Source: Pseudomonadota bacterium
GTDB taxonomy: Bacteria; Myxococcota_A; Polyangia; Polyangiales; Polyangiaceae
NCBI GenBank assembly: GCA_023418705.1
Contig: JAEZYZ010000025.1
Coordinates: 1 to 6,982, forward strand
Direction of reading: 5' to 3'
Length of the DNA: 6,982 bases
The notes beneath the pieces were generated by a model. It saw only the letters and a list, made by a program, of their open reading frames with translations, was not told the DNA's origin and made no database searches. The translations under genes were made by a program, and so were the position numbers. Every line of letters starts with the position of its first letter. Position 1 is the stretch's first letter. Of the stretch, positions 1 through 5,266 are shown piece by piece.

Positions 1-214
1 CGCCAGGCGTGCCGCCGGTGCCCCCTCCGCCCCCCGTCGCGGGTCCCGCTCCACCGGAAGCGGCAACCCCTCCGGTGCCGGCGCCGCCGGATGCCGTCGG
101 GCTCGCACCGGTCCCACCACCGCCGCGGTCGTCTCCCGAGGGAGCGTCGTCCGAACAGGCGCCGAGCGCGAACGCGAGGATGAACGGGGACCATCGGGCA
201 ACAGATCGGAACAT
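1..214 (-). CDS. Gly-rich lipoprotein, N-terminal part (runs off left edge)
   Basis: Reading the minus strand from the ATG at 214 gives 71 open codons to the window edge. The first 20 residues form a lipoprotein signal: a positively charged start (MFRSVAR), a hydrophobic core (PFILAFA) and a lipobox L17-G18-A19-C20, so Cys20 should be lipidated after signal peptidase II cleavage. Residues 31-71 are a low-complexity Gly/Ala/Thr/Ser/Pro linker, the usual tether between lipid anchor and folded domain in myxobacterial-type surface lipoproteins. The functional domain lies outside the window, so no role can be assigned. The start is supported by an AGGGAGG ribosome binding site 9 bases upstream. 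The plus-strand reading frame over the same bases is Pro-rich because it is the antisense of Gly codons; it has no RBS or signal and is judged a shadow. Confidence 0.8.
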   Translation of the reverse strand, partial: MFRSVARWSPFILAFALGACSDDAPSGDDRGGGGTGASPTASGGAGTGGVAASGGAGPATGGGGGTGGTPG

Positions 215-223
215 GGTGGTACG

Positions 224-230
224 CCTCCCT
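224..230 (-). promoter_or_regulatory. Ribosome binding site of the Gly-rich lipoprotein
   Basis: The minus strand reads AGGGAGG here, separated by 9 bases from the ATG at 214. It fixes the start of the partial lipoprotein and argues against the overlapping plus-strand frame. The remaining gap up to 420 shows no gene and no convincing promoter. There is a short T-tract (minus strand) near 264-269 and small hairpins at 294-307 and 385-397, none with the layout of a clear terminator. Confidence 0.6.
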
Positions 231-420
231 GAACGGGCGGCGACCAGAGCAGGGCGCCACCCGAAAAAATTTGAAGCGCACAGATGCTGCCCCGCCCGAG
301 CGCGGGCGAAAAGGCGATACTTGCGTTCGTTGATGGGCTTCGCCGAAAGTCTACTGAAATCCTGACATTGGCGCCGCGCGTCTGGGTGTCGCACACCGTC
401 GCGCTTGCCGGCGCGCGCGG

Positions 421-990
421 TCAGCCCGCGTCAGCGCTGTCGAAGAGGTGGGGAACCACGAAGCGCGCCGTGGAGGTGCCACCAGACGGCTCGTGCGCGC
501 GGACGTCGAAGACGATGTCCGGAGGATAAGCCACGAAATGGCGCTGGCAGGCGATCAGCACTTCGCCCTGCTGGCGGTCGAACGGCGCCGCGGGATCTTC
601 GAAGAGCAGGGCGCCGCTGGCTTCGGCTCGAATGCTGACCGCGACCCGTTCGGCACGCGACAGGTCGAGCCCCTGCAGCCGGTGGATCAGCAGGTCGACG
701 CCTGGCCCGAACGTGACGACCTGGCGCTGGCCGGGCAAAAAGACGTTCTCTTCGATGACGAGGCCGCGAGCGCGGAGCACGGCGACCGTCTCCGAATCGA
801 TGATCGGCGGGATCGCGCTCCGGATCGCCTGCACGATGCGCACGATCCGTTCCGACGTCGCGCTGCAGCTCGCGCAGGCGAACAGGTGCTCCTCGACCTG
901 GCCGAGCACGCTGGCGTCGAGGTCGTCCGCCCAGTAGTCGACCAGAAGCTCCCAAGCGACCGGAGCCGTGCACCCGTGCAGGTCCGTCAT
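421..990 (-). CDS. Zinc-finger (ZAS-type) anti-sigma factor, 189 aa
   Basis: This protein should bind and silence the ECF sigma factor encoded just before it. The N-terminal 60 residues form a small helical domain with the ZAS signature H35-x3-C39-x2-C42, which in characterised family members holds zinc and contacts sigma. No hydrophobic stretch long enough for a membrane helix is visible, so it is probably a soluble cytoplasmic sensor, unlike the many ZAS proteins with a transmembrane segment. Residues from about 70 to 189 look like a beta-rich domain (for example VVTFGPGVDLLIHRL and EVLIACQRHFVAYPP) that I do not recognise; it may be the signal input or an effector domain. The ATG at 990 overlaps the sigma-factor stop as ATGA, which fixes the start and indicates translational coupling. 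A longer frame extends upstream to 1296 but overlaps the sigma gene completely and is not credible. The anti-sigma role is inferred from motif plus position. Confidence 0.85.
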   Translation of the reverse strand: MTDLHGCTAPVAWELLVDYWADDLDASVLGQVEEHLFACASCSATSERIVRIVQAIRSAIPPIIDSETVAVLRARGLVIEENVFLPGQRQVVTFGPGVDLLIHRLQGLDLSRAERVAVSIRAEASGALLFEDPAAPFDRQQGEVLIACQRHFVAYPPDIVFDVRAHEPSGGTSTARFVVPHLFDSADAG

Positions 991-1583
991 TGGGCACCCT
1001 CCGCCCGACCGTCGAGGCAACGGCGGAGCTGCGCCAGCGCGCGGTGGCGCACCACACGTACGTTGCCGGCCGTCGTCGCCAGCGCCGCGGCCACCTCCGC
1101 CGCGCGCTGGTCGCGGTAAAACGACAGCTGCAGCACCGTTCGAGCCCGATCGTCGAGGGCCGCCAGACAACGCAGCAAGGCTCCAGTGTCGAGGACGTCC
1201 GACTCCTCCGGCAGCACCGATAGATCGAGCTCGCTCGTGTCCGTCGGCTCCGCCCGACGTTCGCGGCGACGCACGCTCAGCGCCAAGTGACGGCAAGTCC
1301 CGAGCACGAACCGGTCGATCCGAGTGGGATCCTCGACCCGCCCAGCGCGCACTGCCTCCAAAACCGCGACCAGCACCGACTGCACGAGGTCGCGCGCACG
1401 ATCTTCGTCGCGCAGGTGCTTGAGACCGTAGAGCCGGATGCGCGGCGCGAACCTGCGGCAGAGCTCCGCTTCTTCCGCTGCCGCGCCGCCCTGGAGCCCA
1501 CGGCTCGCCACGCGGCGCGCGAGCTCGGCGTCGGTGATCTGCTGCCCAAGGACCGTGGACGACACCGCGCGGCAGCGTACCAC
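987..1583 (-). CDS. ECF-type RNA polymerase sigma-70 factor, about 198 aa
   Basis: This is an alternative sigma factor that would redirect RNA polymerase to a stress-type regulon. Numbered from the GTG at 1583, region 2 spans about residues 37-108 (core-binding and -10 recognition, including DEDRARDLVQSVLVAVLE and RFVLGTCRHLALSVRRRERR). Region 4 spans about 136-190, with the helix-turn-helix AAEVAAALATTAGNVRVVRH for -35 recognition. A short acidic linker joins them and region 3 is absent, as in ECF factors. The length is typical of the group. The start is uncertain: the frame is open to an ATG at 1643, which would overlap the upstream metallo-hydrolase by 47 bases, and another GTG lies at 1565. 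I chose 1583 because it follows the upstream stop by 13 bases and the extra N-terminal residues look like read-through of the other gene. No clear RBS is seen for any of the three, so it may be coupled to upstream translation. Confidence 0.85.
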   Translation of the reverse strand: MVRCRAVSSTVLGQQITDAELARRVASRGLQGGAAAEEAELCRRFAPRIRLYGLKHLRDEDRARDLVQSVLVAVLEAVRAGRVEDPTRIDRFVLGTCRHLALSVRRRERRAEPTDTSELDLSVLPEESDVLDTGALLRCLAALDDRARTVLQLSFYRDQRAAEVAAALATTAGNVRVVRHRALAQLRRCLDGRAEGAQ

Positions 1584-1596
1584 GGCGGCGCGCCGT

Positions 1597-2331
1597 TCAA
1601 ACCCCCAATGCGTCAGCGAGGGCAAGCAGCAGCGCACGTCCATCGCCTTGGTAGGAGCTACCGTGCATCAGGGCCAGCGTCCGCGGCTCGGTAGCGGCAA
1701 GCTTCTCCAGGATCGCCCGCGTGCCCGCCTCGAGCGCGACGCCGCCCAGCGCGCGGCGGGTCGCCTCCGAGGGGCCCAGCACCTCCTGCTCCGTCAGCGG
1801 CGGCAGATCGGAGCCCGCGTGAGTGAACAGGTCTCCGCAGAGCAGGGTGCGGGTGGTGGCGTCGAACAGGTAGCCACACTCCCAGTTGTGAGGGACGTGG
1901 GGAGCGTCGAGCCAGCGCAGTCGGTGCGTCCCGAGTGACAGCTCCTGGCCGTCCGAGAGCGCGCGCGGCGCTCGGTCGGCCAGGTCGCTGACCGACACCA
2001 TCGCCCCGATGCTGCTGCACAAGGGCTCCGAGTTCGGCGCCAGCGCGAGCCACTCGTTCAACGAGCCGCACTCGTCCGCCTCCACGTGCGAGAAGGCAAC
2101 GTACCGCAGCCTGCTCGCGTCCCCCAACACGTGCGCCACCGCCTCACGAACCAGCGGGAACAGCCGCCGCGGGCCGGTATGAAACAGCAGCGGCGCCTCG
2201 TCGTCGATCAAGAACTGGTTGAAGGTGAAGCCCCCCGGGACGACGCTGGGGGGCACGGGCGTGCTGATGCGGTAGGTGCGGGGAGCGATCTCGTAGACGC
2301 TGGTGCCAGAAGCGGTGTTGGTGACGGTCAT
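1597..2331 (-). CDS. MBL-fold metallo-hydrolase, flavodiiron (ODP)-like, 244 aa
   Basis: This is a metallo-beta-lactamase-fold protein. The metal-site order fits the oxygen-binding diiron domain of flavodiiron proteins better than hydrolytic MBL enzymes. The first motif is H82-V-E84-A-D86-E87-C-G, an HxExD pattern where hydrolases have HxHxDH. Next come H145/H148 in APHVPHNWE, D167 in CGDLF, and H223 in ALMHGSS. Spacing between these positions matches what I recall of flavodiiron enzymes, but there is no C-terminal flavodoxin domain, so the protein is MBL-only. The second-iron His that normally follows the Asp is Glu87 here. A redox, oxygen or NO-related role is inferred, not shown. The start is secure: AAAGGAG lies 7 bases before the ATG. 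The gene is followed by the sigma and anti-sigma genes with almost no spacing and is probably the first gene of that operon. It lies 67 bases after the Pro-rich lipoprotein on the same strand. Confidence 0.85.
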   Translation of the reverse strand: MTVTNTASGTSVYEIAPRTYRISTPVPPSVVPGGFTFNQFLIDDEAPLLFHTGPRRLFPLVREAVAHVLGDASRLRYVAFSHVEADECGSLNEWLALAPNSEPLCSSIGAMVSVSDLADRAPRALSDGQELSLGTHRLRWLDAPHVPHNWECGYLFDATTRTLLCGDLFTHAGSDLPPLTEQEVLGPSEATRRALGGVALEAGTRAILEKLAATEPRTLALMHGSSYQGDGRALLLALADALGV

Positions 2332-2338
2332 GGCGGAT

Positions 2339-2345
2339 CTCCTTT
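2339..2345 (-). promoter_or_regulatory. Strong ribosome binding site of the MBL-fold gene
   Basis: The minus strand reads AAAGGAG with a 7-base spacer to the ATG at 2331. It is the best RBS in the minus-strand gene run and suggests that translation of the MBL-sigma-anti-sigma unit is initiated mainly here. Confidence 0.7.
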
Positions 2346-2398
2346 CCCCGACGTGTCGCGAGGACGCCGGGTGTTACGCACGAAACTGTTCGCTCTCG

Positions 2399-2785
2399 CT
2401 ACGGGGCGGTGGACGGAGCGGGTGCGGGCGCCAGGAACGGCGTGCGCCCCCGCGTGCCGGCGCAGCCGCAGACCGCCGCGCAGCCCGTCGGTGGCGAAAC
2501 GCCCGGGGGGCAGGGTTCATAGGCGCAAGCCATGGCCGGACAGGGTTCTTCGCGCGCCGGCGCCGGGGTGCGAGCGGGCGCCGGGGTGCGAGCAGGCGCC
2601 GGGGCGAGGGTCTGGTTTGGGGGAGCCTGCGGCTCGGTGGTCAGCACCGTGGGCGACATGGGAGGCGGGGTCGACGCGGGCGCGGGTTCGGGCGCGGGCG
2701 GAGGCGCGGGTCCGGGCGCGGGCGGAGGCACGCTCGACGCGCAGCTCACCAAGCAACCCATCGCCAGCAGGAGCAACCTTCGCAT
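2399..2785 (-). CDS. Pro-rich lipoprotein with a C-terminal six-Cys motif, 128 aa
   Basis: Starting at the ATG at 2785, the product opens with MRRLLLLAMGCLVSC, a short lipoprotein signal with lipobox L12-V13-S14-C15. Residues 16-60 are a Pro/Ala/Ser linker and residues 61-78 contain a tandem APART-P repeat. Residues 82-108 hold six cysteines (C82, C87, C92, C102, C106, C108) in the pattern C-x4-C-x4-C-x2-G-x6-C-x3-C-x-C, ending in CGC. This resembles the spacing of antistasin-like and similar disulfide-rich modules, so the domain is probably oxidised and exposed outside the inner membrane. A final Pro/Ala tail ends at 128. The frame is open upstream to 2878, but the lipobox requires the start at 2785; no strong RBS is seen. 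A plus-strand frame over the same bases is Gly-rich with no signal and is taken as a shadow. Function is unknown. Confidence 0.7.
   Translation of the reverse strand: MRRLLLLAMGCLVSCASSVPPPAPGPAPPPAPEPAPASTPPPMSPTVLTTEPQAPPNQTLAPAPARTPAPARTPAPAREEPCPAMACAYEPCPPGVSPPTGCAAVCGCAGTRGRTPFLAPAPAPSTAP
2551..2610. repeat. 18-base tandem repeat inside the Pro-rich lipoprotein gene
   Basis: About three copies of an 18-base unit (core GCGCCGGGGTGCGAGC on the plus strand) lie in tandem. On the coding (minus) strand they give the repeated hexapeptide TPAPAR. The copies are nearly identical at DNA level, including third codon positions, which points to recent slippage rather than old protein-level constraint. 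Confidence 0.65.
2676..2724 (+). repeat. Regular GGG-run array (possible G-quadruplex)
   Basis: On the plus strand, four GGG runs separated by exactly three bases lie at 2678-2680, 2684-2686, 2690-2692 and 2696-2698. Three more follow at 2708-2710, 2714-2716 and 2720-2722. This matches the standard four-tract, short-loop quadruplex pattern. The array encodes the Pro/Ala linker of the minus-strand lipoprotein, so the G-rich strand is the template strand for that gene. Confidence 0.5.
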
Positions 2786-2925
2786 CGGCGCAGCATAACT
2801 CGGTTCAGCGGAGCGCGGCGAACCTCCGGGGCGAGGTGCGGCTCCCCCCTGCCTGGTCAGGACTCCATTCGACCCCATATTGACGAGAGCGCCGTCTTTC
2901 GTGTCCCGCCGCGGCGCTCGAGCGC

Positions 2926-3444
2926 ATGCACCTCTTCACCCTTGGCCATTCCACCCGATCGCTCGAGGAGTTTCAGGCCATCCTCCAAGGAGCGGGTGTG
3001 CGTCGGCTGTGGGATGTGCGGCGCTATCCCGGATCGCGCCGCTACCCCCATTTCTCCCGCGACGCGCTCGAGCAGAGCTTGCCGGCGATCGGCATCGCTT
3101 ACGAGCACGTGGCGGAGCTCGGCGGCCGTCGCAAGCCGCAGCCGGACTCACCGAACCGCGCCTGGAAGAACGCCTCCTTCCGCGCGTACGCCGACCACAT
3201 GGCCACCGACGAGTTCCAGGCGGCCATCGAGCGACTCGAGGCGGCAGCGGCGCGCGAACCGCTGGTCATCGTCTGCGCGGAGGCCCTCCCCTTCCGCTGC
3301 CACCGCCGGCTGATCGCCGATCTGCTGGTCGCGCGCGGCTGGGAGGTCACGCACTTGCTCGGGCCGAAGCGAAGGGAGCCCCATCGGCTGAACCCGGACG
3401 CGCGCCTGCTCGACGACGGGCGGCTGGTTTATCCTGGCAGCTAA
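2926..3444 (+). CDS. DUF488 family protein, 172 aa
   Basis: The full length fits the DUF488 family and the conserved blocks are present in order: LGHSTRSLEEF near the N terminus (residues 6-16), DVRRYPGSRRYPHF (30-43), ELGGRR, an aromatic YADHM segment, and C117-AEALPFRC125-H126-RRLIADLL. The family is widespread but its biochemical role is not settled; the conserved Cys/Glu and Cys-His-Arg residues suggest a catalytic or ligand-binding site. The protein has no signal or membrane segment and should be cytoplasmic. The ATG at 2926 is chosen because family proteins begin just before the GHS motif; the Shine-Dalgarno is weak. A plausible -35-like TTGACG lies at 2880-2885 in the 140-base gap shared with the divergent lipoprotein gene, but no convincing -10 follows. 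The next gene starts 32 bases after its stop, so the two may be co-transcribed. Confidence 0.88.
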   Translation: MHLFTLGHSTRSLEEFQAILQGAGVRRLWDVRRYPGSRRYPHFSRDALEQSLPAIGIAYEHVAELGGRRKPQPDSPNRAWKNASFRAYADHMATDEFQAAIERLEAAAAREPLVIVCAEALPFRCHRRLIADLLVARGWEVTHLLGPKRREPHRLNPDARLLDDGRLVYPGS

Positions 3445-3476
3445 AGAACCTTCGACGGTCATGGTATGGAACACAC

Positions 3477-4124
3477 ATGCCGATCGCCCGAGGTGCGCGC
3501 GTCTTGTTCCAAGGAGATTCGATCACGGATGCCGGCAGAAACCACGCCGCGATCGAAGCCAACGATGCCGACGGCATGGGCAACGGCTACGCCTACCTGG
3601 CCATCTGCCGCCTGCTCGCGGACCGCCCCGATGAGGGCCTGGCGTTCTTCAACCGTGGCATCAGCGGCAACAAGGCCGTCGACCTGCTGGAGCGCTGGGA
3701 GGAAGATTGCCTCTCGCTTCGACCCGACCTGGTCAGCGTCTTGATCGGGGTCAACGACCTCTGGCACGGCATCGACGGAGCCGGCGGAAGGAGCGCCGAA
3801 GAGTACGAGCAGGATCTGCGACGCCTGCTCGATCGCACGCGCCAGCGCTTGCCACAGGCCGCGATCGTGGTGGGTGAACCGTTCGTGCTGCGGACCGGCG
3901 CGGTCGACGGGCGCTGGTTCCCTGAGTTCGATGTGCGGCGCGCCGCCGCGCGCCGGCAGGCGGAGGCGGCGGGCGCGCTCTTCGTCCCCTTCCAGGCCGT
4001 GTTCGATGACGCCGTGCGCGCCGGCAGCGCTCCAGCGTACTGGGCGGACGATGGCGTGCACCCAACGCCGCAGGGCCATCAGCTGATGGCCGACGCCTGG
4101 ATCGCGGCGGTCGAAGGGAGCTGA
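3477..4124 (+). CDS. SGNH/GDSL-type hydrolase, 215 aa
   Basis: This is a small serine esterase/lipase-like hydrolase. Block I is GDSIT with nucleophile Ser15, block II has Gly61 in NRGISGN, block III has Asn93 in IGVNDLW, and block V has the D192-G-V-H195-P dyad near the C terminus. All four catalytic positions are present, so the enzyme should be active. The substrate is not evident; such proteins remove acyl or acetyl groups from sugars or lipids. There is no signal peptide, so it acts in the cytoplasm unless exported by other means. The frame is open far upstream through the DUF488 gene, but that stretch is a shadow; the ATG at 3477 lies 10 residues before the GDS motif region, as usual for the family. 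The RBS is weak (GGA about 8 bases before the start). Spacing suggests co-transcription with DUF488. Confidence 0.92.
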   Translation: MPIARGARVLFQGDSITDAGRNHAAIEANDADGMGNGYAYLAICRLLADRPDEGLAFFNRGISGNKAVDLLERWEEDCLSLRPDLVSVLIGVNDLWHGIDGAGGRSAEEYEQDLRRLLDRTRQRLPQAAIVVGEPFVLRTGAVDGRWFPEFDVRRAAARRQAEAAGALFVPFQAVFDDAVRAGSAPAYWADDGVHPTPQGHQLMADAWIAAVEGS

Positions 4125-4207
4125 GCGCTCGCCGCGCGGCGCAGCGTGCCCCGGTTTGCACCCGCCAGCGGCGACGCTAGGTTTCTGATGTGCGAGGCCG
4201 CTCCCGG

Positions 4208-4498
4208 ATGATGCGATGGCTGCGGGTGATCGCCGCCGCGGTGGTGATGGCGGTCGCGTTCGTGCCCGCCTCGAGCTTCGCCGGCCAGCCCACTGACGTG
4301 GTGCTCGTCGCAGAGCAGGCGCCGCTCGGGCAACGCCAGGCCAGCGCTGCCGCCGAGCGCGTCCTCCGGCTTGCACCTCGGCTATCGCGCGACGCTGCGG
4401 CGCCGCGTGCGCTCGTTGCGAAAGCCCCGGCGCAAGCGCGCGAAGCTCGGGCGCCGCGCACCAAGCTCTACCTGTCGAACTGCACCCTCCTGCGCTGA
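4208..4498 (+). CDS. Small secreted-type protein, about 96 aa, unrecognised
   Basis: I do not recognise a family. The product begins MMRWLRV followed by a hydrophobic core (IAAAVVMAVAFVP) and a signal-peptidase-I-like site, SSFA before GQP. The mature part is about 70 residues, rich in Ala and Arg, strongly basic, and ends TKLYLSNCTLLR with one Cys. A GAGG lies 10 bases before the ATG at 4208. Alternative starts are the GTG at 4190 and the second ATG at 4211. A seven-codon frame beginning at the ATG at 4188 ends in a TGA that overlaps the ATG at 4208, which could couple translation. The stop is followed at once by a strong hairpin and then by another small gene. Codon use is GC-rich like its neighbours. 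It could be an exported or antimicrobial-like peptide, but this is only a possibility. Confidence 0.55.
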   Translation: MMRWLRVIAAAVVMAVAFVPASSFAGQPTDVVLVAEQAPLGQRQASAAAERVLRLAPRLSRDAAAPRALVAKAPAQAREARAPRTKLYLSNCTLLR

Positions 4499-4530
4499 GC
4501 GGTGACGCGCTGGCCCGCGTCACCGCTTTT
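4499..4530 (+). terminator. Hairpin plus T-run between two small genes
   Basis: An 11-base arm GCGGTGACGCG at 4499-4509 pairs perfectly with CGCGTCACCGC at 4516-4526 across a six-base loop, followed by TTTT. It starts at the base after the stop codon of the small secreted protein and ends 3 bases before the AGGAGG of the next gene. It should act as an intrinsic terminator, or as an attenuator that lowers expression of the 58-residue ORF relative to its upstream partner. Confidence 0.75.
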
Positions 4531-4533
4531 CGC

Positions 4534-4539
4534 AGGAGG
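4534..4539 (+). promoter_or_regulatory. Perfect Shine-Dalgarno of the 58-residue ORF
   Basis: AGGAGG lies 5 bases before the ATG at 4545. It is the strongest RBS in the window and is the main evidence that the short ORF is translated. Confidence 0.7.
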
Positions 4540-4544
4540 TTCCC

Positions 4545-4721
4545 ATGTCGTGGCTCTCCGACCGGCGCCGCGCGCTGCTGCGCGCGCTGGGTCGTGCTTC
4601 GTGGCGTTTCGTCCGAACATTGATGATCGCGCTGGCCGGGGTGGGCCCCGTCCCACCCGCCCGGCCGCTGCCGCAGCGCGAAGTCGCCGCCGAGCAGGCG
4701 CGCGGCGGCGAGCGCGCCTAG
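4545..4721 (+). CDS. Small basic protein with a hydrophobic segment, 58 aa
   Basis: The frame from the ATG at 4545 runs 58 codons to the TAG at 4719-4721. It begins MSWLSDRRRALLRALGRASW, a strongly Arg-rich amphipathic start, then has a hydrophobic stretch around residues 22-37 (FVRTLMIALAGVGPVP), a Pro-rich turn and a charged tail ending GGERA. The hydrophobic segment is short, so it may be a small inner-membrane protein with a positive cytoplasmic N terminus, or a membrane-associated peptide. No family is recognised. Support comes from the perfect AGGAGG, the GC-rich third positions, and placement directly after the hairpin that follows another small ORF. Together they look like a two-gene unit. 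A longer plus-strand frame across the same bases (4502-4831) has no RBS and is judged a shadow. Confidence 0.6.
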   Translation: MSWLSDRRRALLRALGRASWRFVRTLMIALAGVGPVPPARPLPQREVAAEQARGGERA

Positions 4722-4916
4722 CGCGACAAACGGTCTGCGGAGCAAGGCGTTTTGTCCGCGAAAGACCATCTAGACCCAAAGGGCGCAGGTCTAGCGACCG
4801 GATTGGCTCCGGGAGCAGGGTCGGATTGTAGCTGGGCATCGGTGACCCTTGGAGCTGCGGGCGAAGAGTTGGCGCACGGTCTGCACTGGCGGAAGCGCGT
4901 AGCGCAGACCTGGGAG
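4722..4916. other. Gap without a gene; contains short inverted repeats
   Basis: No frame on either strand looks coding here. A perfect 7-base inverted repeat CTAGACC/GGTCTAG lies at 4770-4776 and 4788-4794 around an 11-base loop, and a 5-base one (GTAGC/GCTAC) at 4899-4903 and 4916-4920. These may be relics of the left end of the mobile element next door, but I cannot match them to a known terminal repeat. Confidence 0.4.
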
Positions 4917-5250
4917 CTACCAAGCCTCGAGAAGGCGGAACAGGATGGGCAGCTCGGGGCGCCAGGAGAGCAGGCGGATTGGCTTCGAGCGTGTTGAGCG
5001 GCGCGTGCAATGCACGCACGCCGTTCTTGAGCTGCTCGATGATGTTTTCCTGGCTGCAGCGGTCGTCGGCCTCGGCGACGACCTCGTCCTGGCTCAGAGA
5101 CCCGTCGCTGGTGATGTAGAAGAAGTACCGGAAGTCAGTGCCGATGCTGAGTTGGCCGCGCTCTTCCTCGATGAGCTTGCGGAGCACAATGATGCGGTAG
5201 GTGGTTTTGGCCCTCCCTTTGAAGTCTCGCGGCGCGCCGAGATCCAGCAC
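4917..5250 (-). pseudogene. IS1380-type transposase fragment (C-terminal part, decayed)
   Basis: The minus strand from about 5250 reads an intact piece of a DDE transposase: TTYRIIVLRKLI, then FRYFFYITSDGS, then DRCSQENIIEQLKNGVRALH and APLNTLEAN. This YFFYIT / RC-QEN-IEQLK combination is what I know as the conserved C-terminal part of IS1380-family transposases, including the catalytic Glu region. Everything upstream is missing: an in-frame TAG lies at 5311-5313 and no earlier transposase motifs are visible. After the Asn at 4978-4980 the usual Trp-Ala-Tyr continuation is lost. The frame is shifted and a short tail (WRPELPILFRLLEAW) ends at a TAG at 4917-4919. It cannot be functional. The minus-strand frame stays open to 4468, but the sequence beyond about 4970 does not resemble transposase. 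Confidence 0.8.
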
Positions 5251-5266
5251 TCGACAGGTGCAGCAC

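Noticed and set aside
9..365. Plus-strand Pro-rich ORF of 118 residues
   Set aside because: It is the antisense of the Gly-rich lipoprotein linker; the minus strand has the lipobox signal and an AGGGAGG ribosome binding site, while the plus frame has neither.
448..1119. Long plus-strand frame over the sigma/anti-sigma genes
   Set aside because: It is antisense to two well-recognised gene families and shows no motif of its own; it is open only because of high GC.
2332..2398. ECF-type autoregulatory promoter (GAAC-like -35) upstream of the MBL gene
   Set aside because: A GAACAG occurs on the minus strand, but no -10 lies at a standard spacing; too weak to list as a feature.
2880..3476. N-terminal extension of the SGNH hydrolase through the DUF488 gene
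   Set aside because: The extension is Arg/Ala-rich shadow sequence over a recognised gene in another frame; the family start fits the ATG at 3477.
4130..4141. Palindrome CGCCGCGCGGCG after the SGNH hydrolase gene as a terminator
   Set aside because: It has no loop and no T-run; in DNA this GC-rich such palindromes arise by chance.
4468..4970. Continuation of the minus-strand transposase frame
   Set aside because: Beyond the NTLEAN motif the residues do not resemble transposase, and the plus strand has the hairpin and the RBS-led small ORF in the same place.
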